This document shows positions 10,737 to 23,912 of a DNA stretch of 64,000 nucleotides, piece by piece; within the stretch, counting starts at the first letter, position 1; the number at the start of each line of letters is the position of its first letter. The position numbers and the translations under genes are program-made. Below the pieces are notes generated by a model. That model saw only the letters and a program-made list of their open reading frames with translations. It was not told where the DNA came from and made no database searches. The DNA comes from Pomphorhynchus laevis. Taxonomy: Eukaryota; Acanthocephala; Palaeacanthocephala; Echinorhynchida; Pomphorhynchidae. The stretch spans positions 32,818 to 96,817 of the forward strand of contig WNNJ02000694.1 of the NCBI GenBank assembly GCA_012934845.2, in the 5' to 3' direction.

Positions 10737-13512
10737 ATTTATTATTATCAATGTCACAATATTAGGTTCCCTCAAATGGGCCTCAAAAAATATATTACAT
10801 TGTTATTGTTATGTATCCGTGGATTGCGATCGGCTCATCACCTATCTGACGAAATGATGGAGTTAACCATGCTATCCGGGCGACAATACGCACAGCGGCT
10901 TGCTCTTAAGCACATCGAAGCAGATTTGGCAAGCGACATGGTCAGACGAGATCTGATCCTTGCCATACCAACAGAGTACTGATCATTGCGCTTGTCTGCC
11001 AGTTTCTTTCCGATGGTCTTCAGAATCGCAGGAGCCTGAGTTTCCATTCCCCCCATCTGATGACATAATTAACGGTACGAAAGATGAGCGTTCGACAAAT
11101 TGTACCCTTTCAATATGTTTCCTTGATTTCATTCTTTCATGATATTCGTACGATGATACGGTACTGGTATTTGAAGGAGCTAATGTATTGAATATGCAAA
11201 TGTCCAAAAAGGACCGCTCCAGACGTGTGCCAAGCAAACCGCTCACAACCACATTTAATCGCGCATCAGGATCACGCGTGGTAGTCTTGTATTCAAAGAT
11301 AATATTTGGATGAACAGGTTGTAGCACAGGTTCTACTCCAACATCACGGCAGATATAGGTTAATGTTTCGGCAATAATATCGCGAATTATATTATGCCTA
11401 ATCGTGGGAGGTCCCCCATTTGGACAGGACAGTGCATATGACATGCTCAATGTCTCTCCATATGAGCGCACGGTGAAGCTGTCTGACGGCTGAATGTTAT
11501 ATCGCACTGATTTTGCGTCTCGAAACTCTGCAGCTCATGCGACTTTCTTTATTGTCCAGATAGGGCATACGCAGCCATGATGATGCGCCCTTCTCACTTG
11601 CAAATTTCAACGCGACTCTAACTATAACAGATAGCTTGTCTTGCAGAGTACCCTTTACCTTGATACTTTCTTTATCTTTTAAAGATTAAAATAATATAAT
11701 GTCATCTTCAAAACATACTTCAGCACTTCTGCCTGTCAGAAATGGGTGACAAATTCTGAGTGACCTCGAGTATTTCCGTGCTATGTCAATAGTAGGGTCG
11801 CGGATTCCTAGTCATTCATTTCTCAATGGTAGTTCATAAATAACTACCTTCTCTGATGAAGTTAACACTTTACTTAGTATTTTTGGAATCAATTCTTTTT
11901 AAATTGCATCGCTTAATATCGTAAAGTGAGTTGGTGCCAGTGGACACGTGCGCATCACATACAACCATCTTAATTGCAGGGTCTGTGTAAATGCCGAATA
12001 TGCTACCTGTGCATCTATTTCTGCTATATTCGCTTGTTTCCCACATCCGAAACCCACACCTTTACCTTTTCCTCAATCACCTCAGCAACATAGTCATTCG
12101 TTCTAATCGGGGATCCCAACACTTCAACTCCTGTACTTGTCACAATGACTCTTGTGCCTTCGAATGCTAACAAGACATCTTTTTCAATCGTTGGATGAAC
12201 CAATAGCTTGCATTTTGAAGCATTTGTCTTGAATCCGTAGCCTTGTCCAATGCTTGTAATTTCCTGCCACACTGATCTGATACTACTTAGATTTCCAATG
12301 CAGGTAGCATATTCTGCATGCCAGCTGTGAAGAACTTCAGGGACTTCAGCTTTAAGCGATCTAATAAGGGGAATCGTTGCTGCAGCATATGCTAACATTG
12401 CCAACGAATCTACATATGTGAAGCTTTCGAGTGACCACGTTATATCATGCTCAATCAGAAGCTCAGCAGCATGCAGATAGTAATTTTTAGAATGAATTGT
12501 GGTGAAGGGCATATTTGATTAATGTTTCGGAGTGTAAATGCTTTGTTTTTACATTATTTTTACATTATTTATTACATTAGTTTAAATATTAATATTGAAT
12601 TAATTTTAAATTAAATATTAATATTTAATGAAGAAGAGCCTATTTAATGGAGAAGGGCCTCTGTTCTCAGAGGCCTTTCTCCACTACTCGTTTTTTTGGC
12701 TGCATGTATGATTGAATCTGCTTTAACCGTAAGAAATAATGTTTAATCCTTCGCATTTTCAACTTTATCATGTAAACATACTTCTTCGCTAAATGCACCC
12801 GGACTTGGATGAAGCTCCTCAAGCAGTTCTCCAACTGGTGTTACCTATACAATGGTATCTGATGAAATTAAACTGTTGTTTACTCCATCATAAAGAATTG
12901 TCGCTGAAGCGGTAATTTTACCATTCGTTATTAACTTAATAAATTTTTTCTTACAATATGTTGTTCAGTTCTGTCAAACTTCAAGTGTTCTGCGTTGTTG
13001 CAGATTACGAGCCTCGAAAAATTCTTCACTTACTTTCCTCTCTTTCCACAGCGACATACGTACTTCTAATGCTTTGCGCATTTGTGTTTTTTCGGATTGG
13101 GATTTTTTGCAGAACACATCTTGAAAAAATTGTTGATTTCTTTAGAGCTAAGGTTCCAACGATACCGTCCTTCGTAGCTTGGCGGTAAAATTCAGCTAGC
13201 ATATCAATGACCATATAGTGGTACCATAATTGGGCAATGACGTATAATCTGATTTCCAATGAATCCTAGTATTATACATTTCATGGATTGATGGTTCAAT
13301 CGTCAATCTACTACTTGTTTGGTCGTGTGGTAAATATATTGTTGGAATTGTTGTTAATTCACGAACTTCCAGAACATTATTTCAACAATTGATGACCGCG
13401 CAGTTTACACATGCTTGATTGCTCCTGGTGCATCAGCAGCCTTTGCACTTCGAATTCAGTCCATTACACGAACGGCATTTTACCTCAGTAGAAGGCTTAT
13501 CCTTCGGCATAT
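10737..13512 (-). mobile_element. RLE-family retroelement, copy C (long, decayed)
   Basis: Read 3' to 5' in window coordinates: 13512 to about 13420 begins ATGCCGAAGGATAAG and encodes a CRSCNGLNSKCKGC-type Cys-rich start. 12024-12512 encodes the late RT palm and thumb (LAMLAYAAATIPLIRSLKAE, GQGYGFKTNASKCKLL). 10983-11507 encodes the C-terminal ALSCPNGGPPTIRHN block and DARLNVVVSGLLGTRLERSF. The 3' end carries the GGGCC...CAAATGGG-type family mark near 10765. The middle (about 12520-13400) contains AT-rich inserted sequence and a strong hairpin. Stops and frameshifts throughout; not functional. Confidence 0.75.
12649..12682. repeat. Strong snap-back hairpin (15-bp arms, 4-base loop)
   Basis: 12649-12663 (GGAGAAGGGCCTCTG) is complementary to 12668-12682 with one G-T pair, loop TTCT. 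It lies in sequence inserted into RLE copy C. One of a dispersed set of unrelated short hairpins in this window. Confidence 0.8.
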
Positions 13513-14165
13513 GTAGAGAGGCTGTGTTGGAAAATTTCAATTAGCATATATCTCTCGTGTATATTATCTCTCAAGATATTATACGTCGTATTTTATTTAT
13601 TAGTCAATTCATAAACATTGATTTTTATTTTTAATTTCAATTATAAATTTCATCATTCCCTCAATACTATTTATTCGGTTCATAAAAATACCGGATCATA
13701 AAAATTCTATTTTAGGATAAAGATATCCCCATTTTTTTTAAATGTACAGTACAAAATATGTAGTTTCAGTTAAGTGACTGTCTTAGATATTTCATAAACG
13801 ATAGCATGATCAGCGTATGTGATATTAAAATAATAAGCTAACTGGCGAGCTATGAAAAATCAATAGCTAAGACCAATTGCCATAAACGGTAATTTTCCAT
13901 TTAGAAAATGTTATATCAACGATGAAGAAACATAGTTATATTAACGATATAACATCGTTATATCAACGATGTAGGAAGACAACAAATGCTAATTTCAAAA
14001 TCTTTAAATAATTTAATATATACATATTTTAAATTAGGTTATTTTAAAAATAAAATCAAACAGAAAATAGTAAAATATATTAATAAAAGTATTAGTAAAA
14101 TTAAACAAAAGTTCTTAAGTGTAAAGTTTTTGTAGATGCATATTAAATAAAATACTCTGTGTTAT
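13513..14165 (+). mobile_element. PLE remnants: 3' terminal piece then C-terminal coding piece
   Basis: About 13585-13665 matches the PLE distal end (TTATTTATTAGTCAATTCAT then an A/T-rich run) seen after every PLE module here. About 13980-14165 resembles the reverse-transcriptase C-terminus (equivalent of YFKLGYYKN.IKQKIVKYIN) with many changes. The order fits the tail of one PLE followed by the next in tandem. Between them (13900-13980) is a set of CGATATAAC / TTATATCAACGATG palindromic words. Confidence 0.5.
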
Positions 14166-15539
14166 AATAGGACTATATATATTTAAAAACATTTTAATTT
14201 TCAATATTTGTGGACATTTTTAATATGTTCACAAACATATTCTATAATTAAATATATATGAACTATGATCTAAAAATATCTTAAACGATTTATGATTTTA
14301 AAAATAAATCATCTACCGAATTTAAGAGAGACAATGTGACAAAAAATCTCAAAACTACTGGTAAAATTATAGAGATAATAACGTTTTTTAAGTAGAATTA
14401 ATTCTAATTATATCAAATTACTACATATAATTAATTATTATATAAAATAATTCTATATAATTAATTCTAATATTATTAATATCGTGCATAATCAGAAATA
14501 CAATTAAAAAACATAAATTAAAATGTAAAGTATAAATATGAATAATTAATAATATAAAAATATTTATTTTGTTAAAATAAATACTTACTTTTAATAAATA
14601 TATTAAAAATAAGGTATATTAATGAGTGATATTAAAATAACATTACTTGAAGAAATAGTCAACCAGATGTATCAGAGAACATTTTGATTTTTACAAATTA
14701 CCAGCTACCATATTAAGCATAAATGCTAAACAACTTTAGTAATAGGTGTTTACGATTGTCATTAGATTGTAAATATGCTAGGATATATTATTATTTATTA
14801 TACAATTTAGTCCAATATTTCAGAGGTACAAGGGCACACCATTATCAAGGATTATTAAGATCATCAAGGATTAGGATCGAGACTTACTTGATGGAGAAAA
14901 AGTTGAAAAAATAATAGATTACATCACATAGAGTACAAATTTGATCATTTTCAGTCACTGGGTATAGATGAAGAAAACATAAACCTAAGAATTTCAAAAT
15001 TGTTGTCTATCTATTATAAAAATTTTTACTTAAATTTAATTTTTATGGACAAAAATTCAAAATTATGTTTTAAATTGTCTACAATTCTCAAGAGCTAACA
15101 TAAAATAAAACGTTCAAAATATTATGCAAAATGAGTCAAAATAATATAATTATCGATCAATTAAAACGTATCAAGTTTACTGTTAAACAAGATGTTTGCT
15201 AATCAATAAATTCAGCTGAAAGGTGACCTATTTCTAGGGTATTTCTAGACTATTATTTAACGCGTCCAATTGCTTGAAAAAGATTTAGATTCAAGACAAT
15301 ATTCAAATATAGAGATCGTATGCCTACTAATAACCATTGATCAGAAGGTTTGACATGTGTTTCATGTAAGGCCTTAGAAAGTTACTATGTCGCCGTATTA
15401 TAAGATAACTAGCGTTAAATAATTTATTTGTTAAGTAATAATTTACATGGATTAATGAAAGGCCGTTCACCACAGCAACCATTCTAGTGATGCATGATAA
15501 TTGGTGTAATTAGATTGATAATTATGCAAATGTAAATGC
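14166..15539. other. AT-rich noncoding gap
   Basis: No supported feature. A 63-codon frame at 14723-14914 shows no motif and is probably chance. Confidence 0.4.
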
Positions 15540-16030
<491 letters not shown>

Positions 16031-17265
16031 TAATGAACGAATAATACTTTTAGATGACTTTCATCGATAAGCTGGTGACAGCTGATAGTCAATCGATCGT
16101 TGGTAATAACTTTGTTAACAGATCAAACTAGCTCATTTAGGAGCTTCCAATAAGGCAAATGCGTGCATGTAATATGCCTGTGCAGCTGTCAGTACAACAT
16201 ATACACTATTGCACTCTTTCATGACACAATCGGATTTCCACATCATACTTAGCGATAATGTTTTCCTGTTAGACTGATTTGCTATATAATGTATTTGGTT
16301 CGTGCTGTTCGAAGAGCCGTAGCTGAAATTTGATAACACAGCGGTTCCACTTTATCCGTTATCCACATTATATCATTATTTTATTTTTCTTAAAGTTCAC
16401 ATTATAAAATTCGATCTTTCTAGGAAGCACATAGTTCAATATTATTGATTCGATATGGTGCGTTAAAGTGCTGATTTTATTAAAAGAAGATCATTTCGAA
16501 ATTGTATTGATTGCGTTTAATTGATGCGATTCGATTGATAGTCATTCTAATTGTACGTTACATCTCCGCAATTTTCTGTCATTTGAAACGAAGCCAAAAT
16601 TATCTTGACGTTGAATTTTTAAACTATTATTTTTAATCTTTAACTATTGTTTCCGACTATCTTTTAACTATCATCAACTACTTTCACTTTTCATTTCATA
16701 TATTGAACATTCGAATATTTTAATTTATTTAATATTAAATTAATTTTAAATATTTGATTATTAAAATATTTACTTAATATTAAACATTAAATATTTTTAT
16801 TTATATTAGTTATTCAAATTATATTTAAATTAAAAATGTTAATCATTAAATTACCAAATTATATGAAATTAAAATATTACATTAAATTATTATTTTTACA
16901 ATTTTTAATTTCAACTATTTAATATTAATATTGTATTAAATTTCAAATATTAAATTAATATTTAAATTTATTTTATAAATCAATCTTTTATATTAAAAAA
17001 TTACATTAATTTAAATATTAAATTAATTTTAAATTAAATATTAATATCAAATTAATTTTAAATTAAATAATAATATTACATTAATTTAAATATTAATATT
17101 AAATAAATTTTAAATTTAGTATTAATATAATATTAATTAAATTAAATAATAATATTACATTAATTTAAATATTAATATTAAATAAATTTTTAATTTAATA
17201 TTAATATTAAATTAATTTTAAATTTAATATTTACATTAAATATTTCTAAAGTTGTTTTAACTATT
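16031..17265. repeat. Noncoding gap with ATTAAATATTAAT-type low-complexity tract
   Basis: 16720-17245 is almost pure A/T with the words TTAAATATTAATATTAAATTAATTTTAAA repeated in imperfect register (several roughly 70-bp near-repeats at 17025-17230). 16031-16700 holds no supported gene. Confidence 0.7.
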
Positions 17266-17539
17266 TTAATGTGCTTCAGCAACCAGCCAGCTCATTGTAA
17301 GCCAGAAGTGATAAATGTCATTGCATGCTACATGGATAGCTTTTATTTTAAATTCCAGTGAATATCCCTCATAAGGTATGACAAAAATAAAAGTTGATAT
17401 CGATTATTACATGAACGGTTTTTAATACATAACACAGAGTAGTAGATTCAGTTTTACTAAAACAGATGTCTTGGGCTAAACTCAAACATTTAAAGACAAA
17501 CGAGTACACCAAAGCCGTTATTGATCACAAGCCTAATTC

Positions 17540-17938
17540 TTATTCTGTTTCACCGTAGGATTTACGATGATTAAGAAGGAACTGGGCTAGGAACTCAATT
17601 GGCTTCTCCGGTCTTTCTCTGGCGAGTTGACTCATCGCCTGCAAGAGAATAGGGACAACAGTTTGATCGAGGTAGGCCCGGGTTGGTAAGGTACGGTAGT
17701 TGACCTTTTTGTCAGCTGCAGCTCCCTCTTCGACTCCACCAGTTGTGCTTCCTGCCTTGTTTACCGTGTCGGTTTCCGAAGATGGACTTGACCTTTGTTC
17801 TTCACCTGCTGCTGAAGTATTTGCAACGTCGACGGACCTTTGGGACTCGTCACCTTCATTTAGAACTGCATCTAAACACATCAATAGTAATCAAATTGTC
17901 CAATTAATTTAAGCGTCAGAGTACTAACCGTCAGTCAT
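17540..17938 (-). CDS. DPY30: Protein dpy-30 homolog (COMPASS/MLL core subunit)
   Basis: Two exons on the minus strand: 17929-17938 (ATGACTGACG) and 17871-17540, joined across a 57-bp intron with a GTTAGT donor and a TTTAG acceptor; 342 nt including stop, 113 aa starting MTDDAVLNEG. Residues 4-60 are acidic and Ser/Thr-rich, probably disordered. Residues 65-107 are the Dpy-30 motif: [19 protein letters not shown] and [17 protein letters not shown], close to vertebrate DPY30. This four-helix dimerisation motif binds ASH2L in SET1/MLL H3K4 methyltransferase complexes, in the nucleus. The start at MTD is better than the in-frame Met at 17884, which lies in the intron. Length is slightly above the usual ~100 aa. 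Confidence 0.96.
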
Positions 17939-18814
17939 TTTAGCTTAATTTGTGTCTTAAACTATCTAGAAAGTAACGCAAAGTTAATTAGTTTCAAGAG
18001 TATGCTTTCTGTTTTTTAGTTCTCACTTTCAGCTTTCAATCGCTGAAAAACACAGCTTATATTTAACAATCGACACGAAAGTAATCAACGTACAAATCAG
18101 CACCAAGCAGCAGAAAACACTAGAGCTGTGTACAAATTTCTGTCGTGATGTGCGCAAATACACACTCTATCAGCACAAAAGCATAAGAACAGAAAAACGA
18201 CGAGCATTCTTCTCGATCGCTGATATACAACGCACTTCACTGCTGGCAGTAAAGAATGCAAAGCTAGAAAATTATTCACACACTGAAATCATAGCGAGAC
18301 ACAGTTTTCGCAATAGCGAAAATATTCCCTTATCAGCTACAGCTACAAACAATGAAAAGCACGAAAGAATTCTAAAGAAATTTAACACTCAAGGTGTATA
18401 GACTTTTGCTTTTCTGTACACTGTTAAAGTGTTCTGCTTACCAATGTTAAATTCTTCCGTAACTATCCCTGTTCAATATTTTGTTCGTGTTTTGTTGGTA
18501 AACAACAAAACACGAAAATTTTGCAAATCAAAAATTAAATTATTGTTTCGCGTACTAAGGCACTGACTTGAAAATATTACTCAAAATATTATCTTGAAAA
18601 TATTTTGCGTATTAAAACTGAAAAAAAAACTTAAATTATATCTTTACAATTATAAATAATTACATTAATAATACAAAAATATAAAACGATTGAAACGATC
18701 AACTAATAACACGATAAAAGGCTAGAGGCAAACCTCGATCATCATTTTATGTGCATTATCTATGACAGCTGCAAAAAGGATGTTAATATGCAAAAAGGTA
18801 AACCAGACTGGCTC
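17939..18814. other. DPY30 upstream region and noncoding gap
   Basis: No further exon is needed for DPY30, so its promoter is expected here, but no clear core motif is visible. A perfect 14-bp inverted repeat with a 5-base loop lies at 18484-18497/18503-18516. Short frames at 18097-18401 show no recognised motif. Confidence 0.45.
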
Positions 18815-19852
18815 TAAACCGCATTAATCTTATGGTTTTCAGTTATACCGTAATGAAAAAAAAACAAAAATTGCCGATAATATTGAGGAATCTGCGATTT
18901 AAAAAACTATCTTGCTGCTAAGAAATTTAACGAGGAAAGTTTATAGTTTCATTGTATCAAAATGTATTGAATTGCATTCCGAACAACGTAAGATTGACTG
19001 ATTGGCATCATTACCGTCAGAGCTTTTCTCATTTAAGAAAAAATAGCTATCCCCACAATTATCCTTATCCAATCCCGACTGGCCGTACGCCTGGTCGTTT
19101 GTCGTGATGGATTAATCGACTGGCAGCTAATGTTTGTGACATCAACTGCCAGTTGATGCTAAGGAACGGCCAAGGATGATATCTGAACATAACGACGGTA
19201 AAACGTACAATTTGACATTATCATAGTGATCCAAATCTATACGGATAGACACGGCGACGAAACGGTTCACTTTAGTTGAAAACGAGGTACCCGATATTGA
19301 CACTTTTAGACTAGTTGCATTAATCTTATGATTAAACCGCATTAATCTTATGGTTTTCAGTTATACCGTAATGAAAAAAAAAACAAAAATTGCCGATAAT
19401 ATTGAGGAATCTGCGATTTAAAAAACTATCTTGCTGCTAAGAAATTTAACGAGGAAAGTTTATAGTTTCATTGTATCAAAATGTATTGAATTGCATTCCG
19501 AACAACGTAAGATTGACTGATTGGCATCATTACCGTCAGAGCTTTTCTCATTTAAGAAAAAATAGCTATCCCCACAATTATCCTTATCCAATCCCGACTG
19601 GCCGTACGCCTGGTCGTTTGTCGTGATGGATTAATCGACTGGCAGCTAATGTTTGTGACATCAACTGCCAGTTGATGCTAAGGAACGGCCAAGGATGATA
19701 TCTGAACATAACGACGGTAAAACGTACAATTTGACATTATCATAGTGATCCAAATCTATACGGATAGACACGGCGACGAAACGGTTCACTTTAGTTGAAA
19801 ACGAGGTACCCGATATTGACACTTTTAGACTAGTTGCATGAGGTATCAGTTT
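18815..19852. repeat. Near-perfect 519-bp tandem duplication inside the Gypsy fossil
   Basis: 18816-19320 and 19334-19839 are the same sequence. The only difference I noticed is one base in an A-run. Both junctions carry the word GCATTAATCTTATG, suggesting duplication at a 14-base microhomology. The near identity means the event is recent, or an assembly error. Confidence 0.9.
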
Positions 19853-20790
19853 ATACCTCGCTAGGGCCTCAGGACCGATAAGATTTAACGCACTACCAGT
19901 ATCAATAAGAGCCTTCAATGAGTGACCATTTACGACTGCATTAGTTATTGGGGTTTTGGTTGATGTGTCGATGAAAGTCATCAATGTACCTCCCAGTACC
20001 GAATGTACGCCATGAAAGGATTTTCTACGCGATTTGCACACTTTAGCGAAGTGTCCCATTTTACCACATTCTCGACATGTTGCCCATTTAGCTGGACAAT
20101 GATCACGACGATGTTCCTTATCACCACAAAAATATCAACGTCGTTTTGTCAATACATTACATGTTGTATCTTCAGAAGATGTAATATTATCTGCATTACA
20201 AGTTTCATTAATAACAATCGATTCGGGATGCTCGTGTTGTTCTGTCTGACGGTTTAAAATGGTTTGCTAGGTTTTGAGCATTCTCCTGGGTCCGAGCTAA
20301 ATCATATGCCTGTGTTTTATCAGTAATAGACCCTTCTAACAATCGTTGCTGTATTATAGCAGAATGAATTCCAGCAATGAACGTGTCTCGCGAAAATAGG
20401 TTACGATGATCCAATGCACTGACAGCCTCGAATGGGCAATCTCGACCCAATGATTCTCACAGTCGGATGTATTGATCAATTGTCTGATCGGTTGATTGAT
20501 GAACATCCGCAGTTGATGTCTCAAAAATAAATCGGATTTTAATTTCACAAATGCTGCATTCAGAAGTTCAATAGCGTCATTGTATGTTGTGGCTTCACGG
20601 AATAAGTCAAACACTTAAGTGGAAACGTGATTGATAAGAATATTGAAAATTTTCAGCTGAGACGGTGAATCGATACAGTCAATGAATGTGCGGAATATCT
20701 GAAGCCAGAGATTCATTGATGCTATCTGGGTTCAGAATCAATGTGTCAGGTTTGAGGAGTTTTTCCATCAACAATTAACTCGAATAAATT
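18815..20790 (-). mobile_element. Ty3/Gypsy-type LTR retrotransposon fossil (gag and protease parts)
   Basis: Minus strand. From about 20771 downward there is a gag-like start, a gag body, a zinc-knuckle remnant (GHFAKVC) and an aspartic protease segment with the ALIDTGSALNLI signature and an IILGRSLAS end. No RT, integrase or LTRs were recognised, so this is a 5' internal piece. It is broken, with several interruptions, and looks moderately old. Its downstream part is present twice in tandem (see the separate repeat entry). Confidence 0.8.
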
Positions 20791-21249
20791 GTACCGAAGA
20801 AAAGTATTAAGGCTTTATTCGAGTTGATCTACAAAATCATAACATATAAGTTAAATAATATAAACAAAAGGTTTTGTTTATCACGACAATAACATTGATG
20901 GCATTTGGCTTTCTTCCACTATGTGTAAAGACGCGATTGCAATAATGTACAGAATAAAGCCACAAGAATTAATACATCGATGTCATTGTTGAGGTCCGTC
21001 TAAGCTAACACAATTACTGTCATGACAAAAAAAACGGGTGGATGCACTATTAATTCACCATTATTTTCCAAATTGGAAATAAGTTACAAAGAGTTTGAAG
21101 GAACAAGGTCCATTGTGTTGTCATTCCTATTAAGCGTGATCATCAAACTGAATATATTTATTCTTATTTTCTGCCTTTTCAATAGTAAAATAATATTCAT
21201 TTAAAAACGGTATGCACACGAAGTGGACGACGCTTGATGTTCAAAAAAA
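20791..21249. other. Noncoding gap
   Basis: No LTR or gene recognised. A 60-codon frame at 21022-21204 lacks motifs. Confidence 0.35.
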
Positions 21250-21391
21250 GGCGATAATAATAATAATTTTTTTATAATATTTTTTTAGAATTGTCCAAGA
21301 AAATGAAAACACTGTCAAATTATCAGTCATTAGGATCAAGATCTTGACATTGAGACTGGTTGCAACAATGTGGAGCGAGGTGATCTGAGGC

Positions 21392-21991
21392 TCATAGATA
21401 CGCCACGCATGACGATACAACCAAGTGTTTTCTTCGCAACCTTGCAATTTCGGCGGTGTATGAGCTGTAGTTTTTCAGAGCTAGCTTACGTGCAATATCT
21501 TGGAGACAACGGTTAGCATCGACACCAATACCTGACGAGCATGACAAAATGAATGGCAAGAAAATTGAATGTTCAATTTCGCGAATTCTTTCTTCGTATT
21601 TTGCTATTTTTCGTGCTTGGTGGAAATCAAACGATGAACTTGACGATCTGGAGGCATTTGAGGGCGCATGTATGTTAAATATACATATATCCAAGAAAGT
21701 GCGATGGGTAGTACCTCCAAAAAGACCATTACATACTATGTCTAGGCGAGCACACCTGTCCGTAGTTGTACTCGATGCTTGAAAGGTGACATGTGAATTG
21801 AGTGGTTGAAGTGATGGCTCGATCTGCACGCCGGATGATACTTTTGTAATTTCTTTAGCAACATAATCACGTACACAATTATGTCTGACGGTCGGGAGGT
21901 AACCATGTTTACATGACAGAGCGTGAGATAAGGAGTTCGGTTGACCACATGAGCAATTTTTGGGAACGTCTCTGACGATCTGTCCGTACAT
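21392..21991 (-). CDS. RLE-family copy A, CCHC and endonuclease-like C-terminus
   Basis: 199 aa. CSCGQPNSLSHALSC is a C-x-C-x8-H-x3-C type knuckle, then VRHNCVRDYVA, an EPSLQPL block, ARLDIVCNGLFGG and THRTFLDICIFN. The E...D...D spacing suggests a PD-(D/E)xK-type nuclease fold, as in restriction-like endonucleases of early-branching LINEs. Copies B and C conserve the same positions. Catalytic assignment is inference from pattern only. Confidence 0.7.
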   Translation of the reverse strand: MYGQIVRDVPKNCSCGQPNSLSHALSCKHGYLPTVRHNCVRDYVAKEITKVSSGVQIEPSLQPLNSHVTFQASSTTTDRCARLDIVCNGLFGGTTHRTFLDICIFNIHAPSNASRSSSSSFDFHQARKIAKYEERIREIEHSIFLPFILSCSSGIGVDANRCLQDIARKLALKNYSSYTAEIARLRRKHLVVSSCVAYL

Positions 21992-22007
21992 AGCGGCAAT
22001 AGCGTCT

Positions 22008-23912
22008 TTAAATACTGTTATTCAGTACTGCGCCATTCGAGTTCGAGGGATAAGCCGTGAGCCAGGCAGAAGCGCCGCTAACTGTTGCATGATCCAATGC
22101 GTTTTGTAAGTGCTCGTTCAATTCAGAGTAGATTGACTGTCTGTGTAATTGGAACTGGGCTTTATTTGACTGTGAAAACGTTGATCGGCAAATTGATTGT
22201 TGTTCCAAAATAACTTCGAAATCCAGATTGTTTACAAAAGGTTGGCAGAAAGTAAGCGACCTATCATAGTTCGTCTTCACAGAGTTACATGGGTCAAATA
22301 TACCTAATCCGCCCAAACTCACTGACAGTCTGACTAGCTCCCACAATATGTTAATCAATATGGAATCGATCATGAGTAAGTTGTCTATTTGAGAGCGCAG
22401 TTCATCCGTTAGTTTATTGAACCAGAGAAGGTCACATGAGCAAGTACGTTGCACATAAGTCCAATTGTGTTGAAGTGATTTGGTTAAGCATGCATAAAAT
22501 GTCTGCAGATCAGACTCGCCTATCTGGCATACTTGCTTAAGCTTGTGTTGAATATCCGATACCTTCGAACAAACAAATTGTGAGACGAACTCTTCAGTAC
22601 CAATAGGAGCGCCAAGAACAGACACACAATCATTTGTGATTTCAACCCCTGATGAGTGGAATAATTCATACATTCTTTGGTGATTGAAGCCGTTGACAAA
22701 GGCCTTGCATTTCTTTGGATTAATATGAAATCCATATTTTGGACCGATGTCAGCTAAAAAAGCATATGCAGAGTTCACATCTTCGGGGCAACCAATAAAA
22801 TTGCCATCATCAGCATACCAGTATTGGCGCATCATGGGAAACTTGTCCCTGACTTTGTGAATCATTGGTAGCGTTGCGGCAGCAAAAGCTGCAATGGCCA
22901 GTACATCACCCTGAGTAAATCCCTCCCGGCATTGCATTGTTTCATTGCTGATTATTATCTCAGGATTATTACGATATAAGTTATGAAGTGTATTTGATAG
23001 TGCTGGGCATATATGCGACATATTTTTGAGTGCTAGACGTCTATTTATGCGGTTGAAAGCATTGTCTGCATCAATTGTCAACAGAACATGAGTCGGTTCT
23101 TTCTGCAGAACTGAACGTATCGAGTGTATCACGCATTCGGTGCCAGAACTCGTACCTGAGCAAGCCTGAAGGTTTCCACATACTTTTTGTAATTGGGGTT
23201 TAGCGATCGTAAGAATTGCCTTTGACATTATGCGGCGACTGACATCACCAACACCTATTGGTCGTACACCATTCACTTTACTCAAGGCAATTAGACGACT
23301 AGAAGTAAGCGCCCGCATCGATTCAAGGGATGAGTTTTGTGTAGCTAAATATCGAGCAAACAGAGCGAGTGCATCCGCAAGCTTCTTCGATTCAGCACCG
23401 AAAGAGTTTAGCATCGTGTACCATGCCTGAGCATCAAGTCCAGATGGTCCAGCGCCGCCCTTGATGAGTTTACTTGTAGCAACGATTGTATCTGCATCAA
23501 TATCATCAAACAAAGATGGGTGAAACTCAGAGCCATGAAACACATCCTCACTTAGTGTGACATCGGGGTCAGCTTCTTTAGCGCGCGGGTGTTTGTCTTG
23601 AAGTAGTTGAAGCACTGTCTTTGAGCCTATTTTATCATCGGGTCGAAGTAAACTGCCGGTGTGTTCTGAATCGTTAAGAGACCTCATAGCCGAGGACAAT
23701 TTCCCAGATCTGACTTGGTTTACGAAACTCTTTTTCCAATCGCAGGGCATTCGATCATCTTTTCGTAATGAGTGTTGACCCTGGAGAAAAGACGCCTCCT
23801 TGAACAATTCTTCATAGAGCCCATCAGACCATAGCCTCATTCTCCGTGCAATAGACATGCAAACTGTTTTGCGATCATTACGCTTTGTACGTTGTAAAAT
23901 CAAATGTCTCAA
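22008..23912 (-). CDS. RLE-family copy A, reverse transcriptase
   Basis: 634-aa frame. Visible motifs in order: KGGAGPSGLDAQAW (about 151-164), LTSSRLIALSKVNGVRPIG (about 203-221), GTECVIHSIRSVL, LTIDADNAFNRINR (first catalytic Asp), CREGFTQGDVLAIAAFAAA, and QYWYADDGNFIG (catalytic YADD), then YGFHINPKKCKAF and a thumb-like region to SGASAWLTAYPSN. The motif set resembles RTs common in marine and other invertebrate genomes with GAGPSGLD and RLIAL..GVRPIG. The frame stops shortly before the C-terminal CSCGQPNSLSHALSC block, which is in another register at 21392-21991. Confidence 0.85.
   Translation of the reverse strand: MRHLILQRTKRNDRKTVCMSIARRMRLWSDGLYEELFKEASFLQGQHSLRKDDRMPCDWKKSFVNQVRSGKLSSAMRSLNDSEHTGSLLRPDDKIGSKTVLQLLQDKHPRAKEADPDVTLSEDVFHGSEFHPSLFDDIDADTIVATSKLIKGGAGPSGLDAQAWYTMLNSFGAESKKLADALALFARYLATQNSSLESMRALTSSRLIALSKVNGVRPIGVGDVSRRIMSKAILTIAKPQLQKVCGNLQACSGTSSGTECVIHSIRSVLQKEPTHVLLTIDADNAFNRINRRLALKNMSHICPALSNTLHNLYRNNPEIIISNETMQCREGFTQGDVLAIAAFAAATLPMIHKVRDKFPMMRQYWYADDGNFIGCPEDVNSAYAFLADIGPKYGFHINPKKCKAFVNGFNHQRMYELFHSSGVEITNDCVSVLGAPIGTEEFVSQFVCSKVSDIQHKLKQVCQIGESDLQTFYACLTKSLQHNWTYVQRTCSCDLLWFNKLTDELRSQIDNLLMIDSILINILWELVRLSVSLGGLGIFDPCNSVKTNYDRSLTFCQPFVNNLDFEVILEQQSICRSTFSQSNKAQFQLHRQSIYSELNEHLQNALDHATVSGASAWLTAYPSNSNGAVLNNSI

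Noticed and set aside
12958-13259. ORFs on both strands near 13 kb
   Set aside because: They fall inside the decayed RLE copy C; the minus strand has residual homology to the N-terminal region, but no intact gene remains.
23230-23430. Plus-strand ORFs within the RLE-family region (23230, 24512, 25139, 25501, 25867, 26260)
   Set aside because: Antisense shadows of the RT and endonuclease frames, which carry the recognisable motifs.
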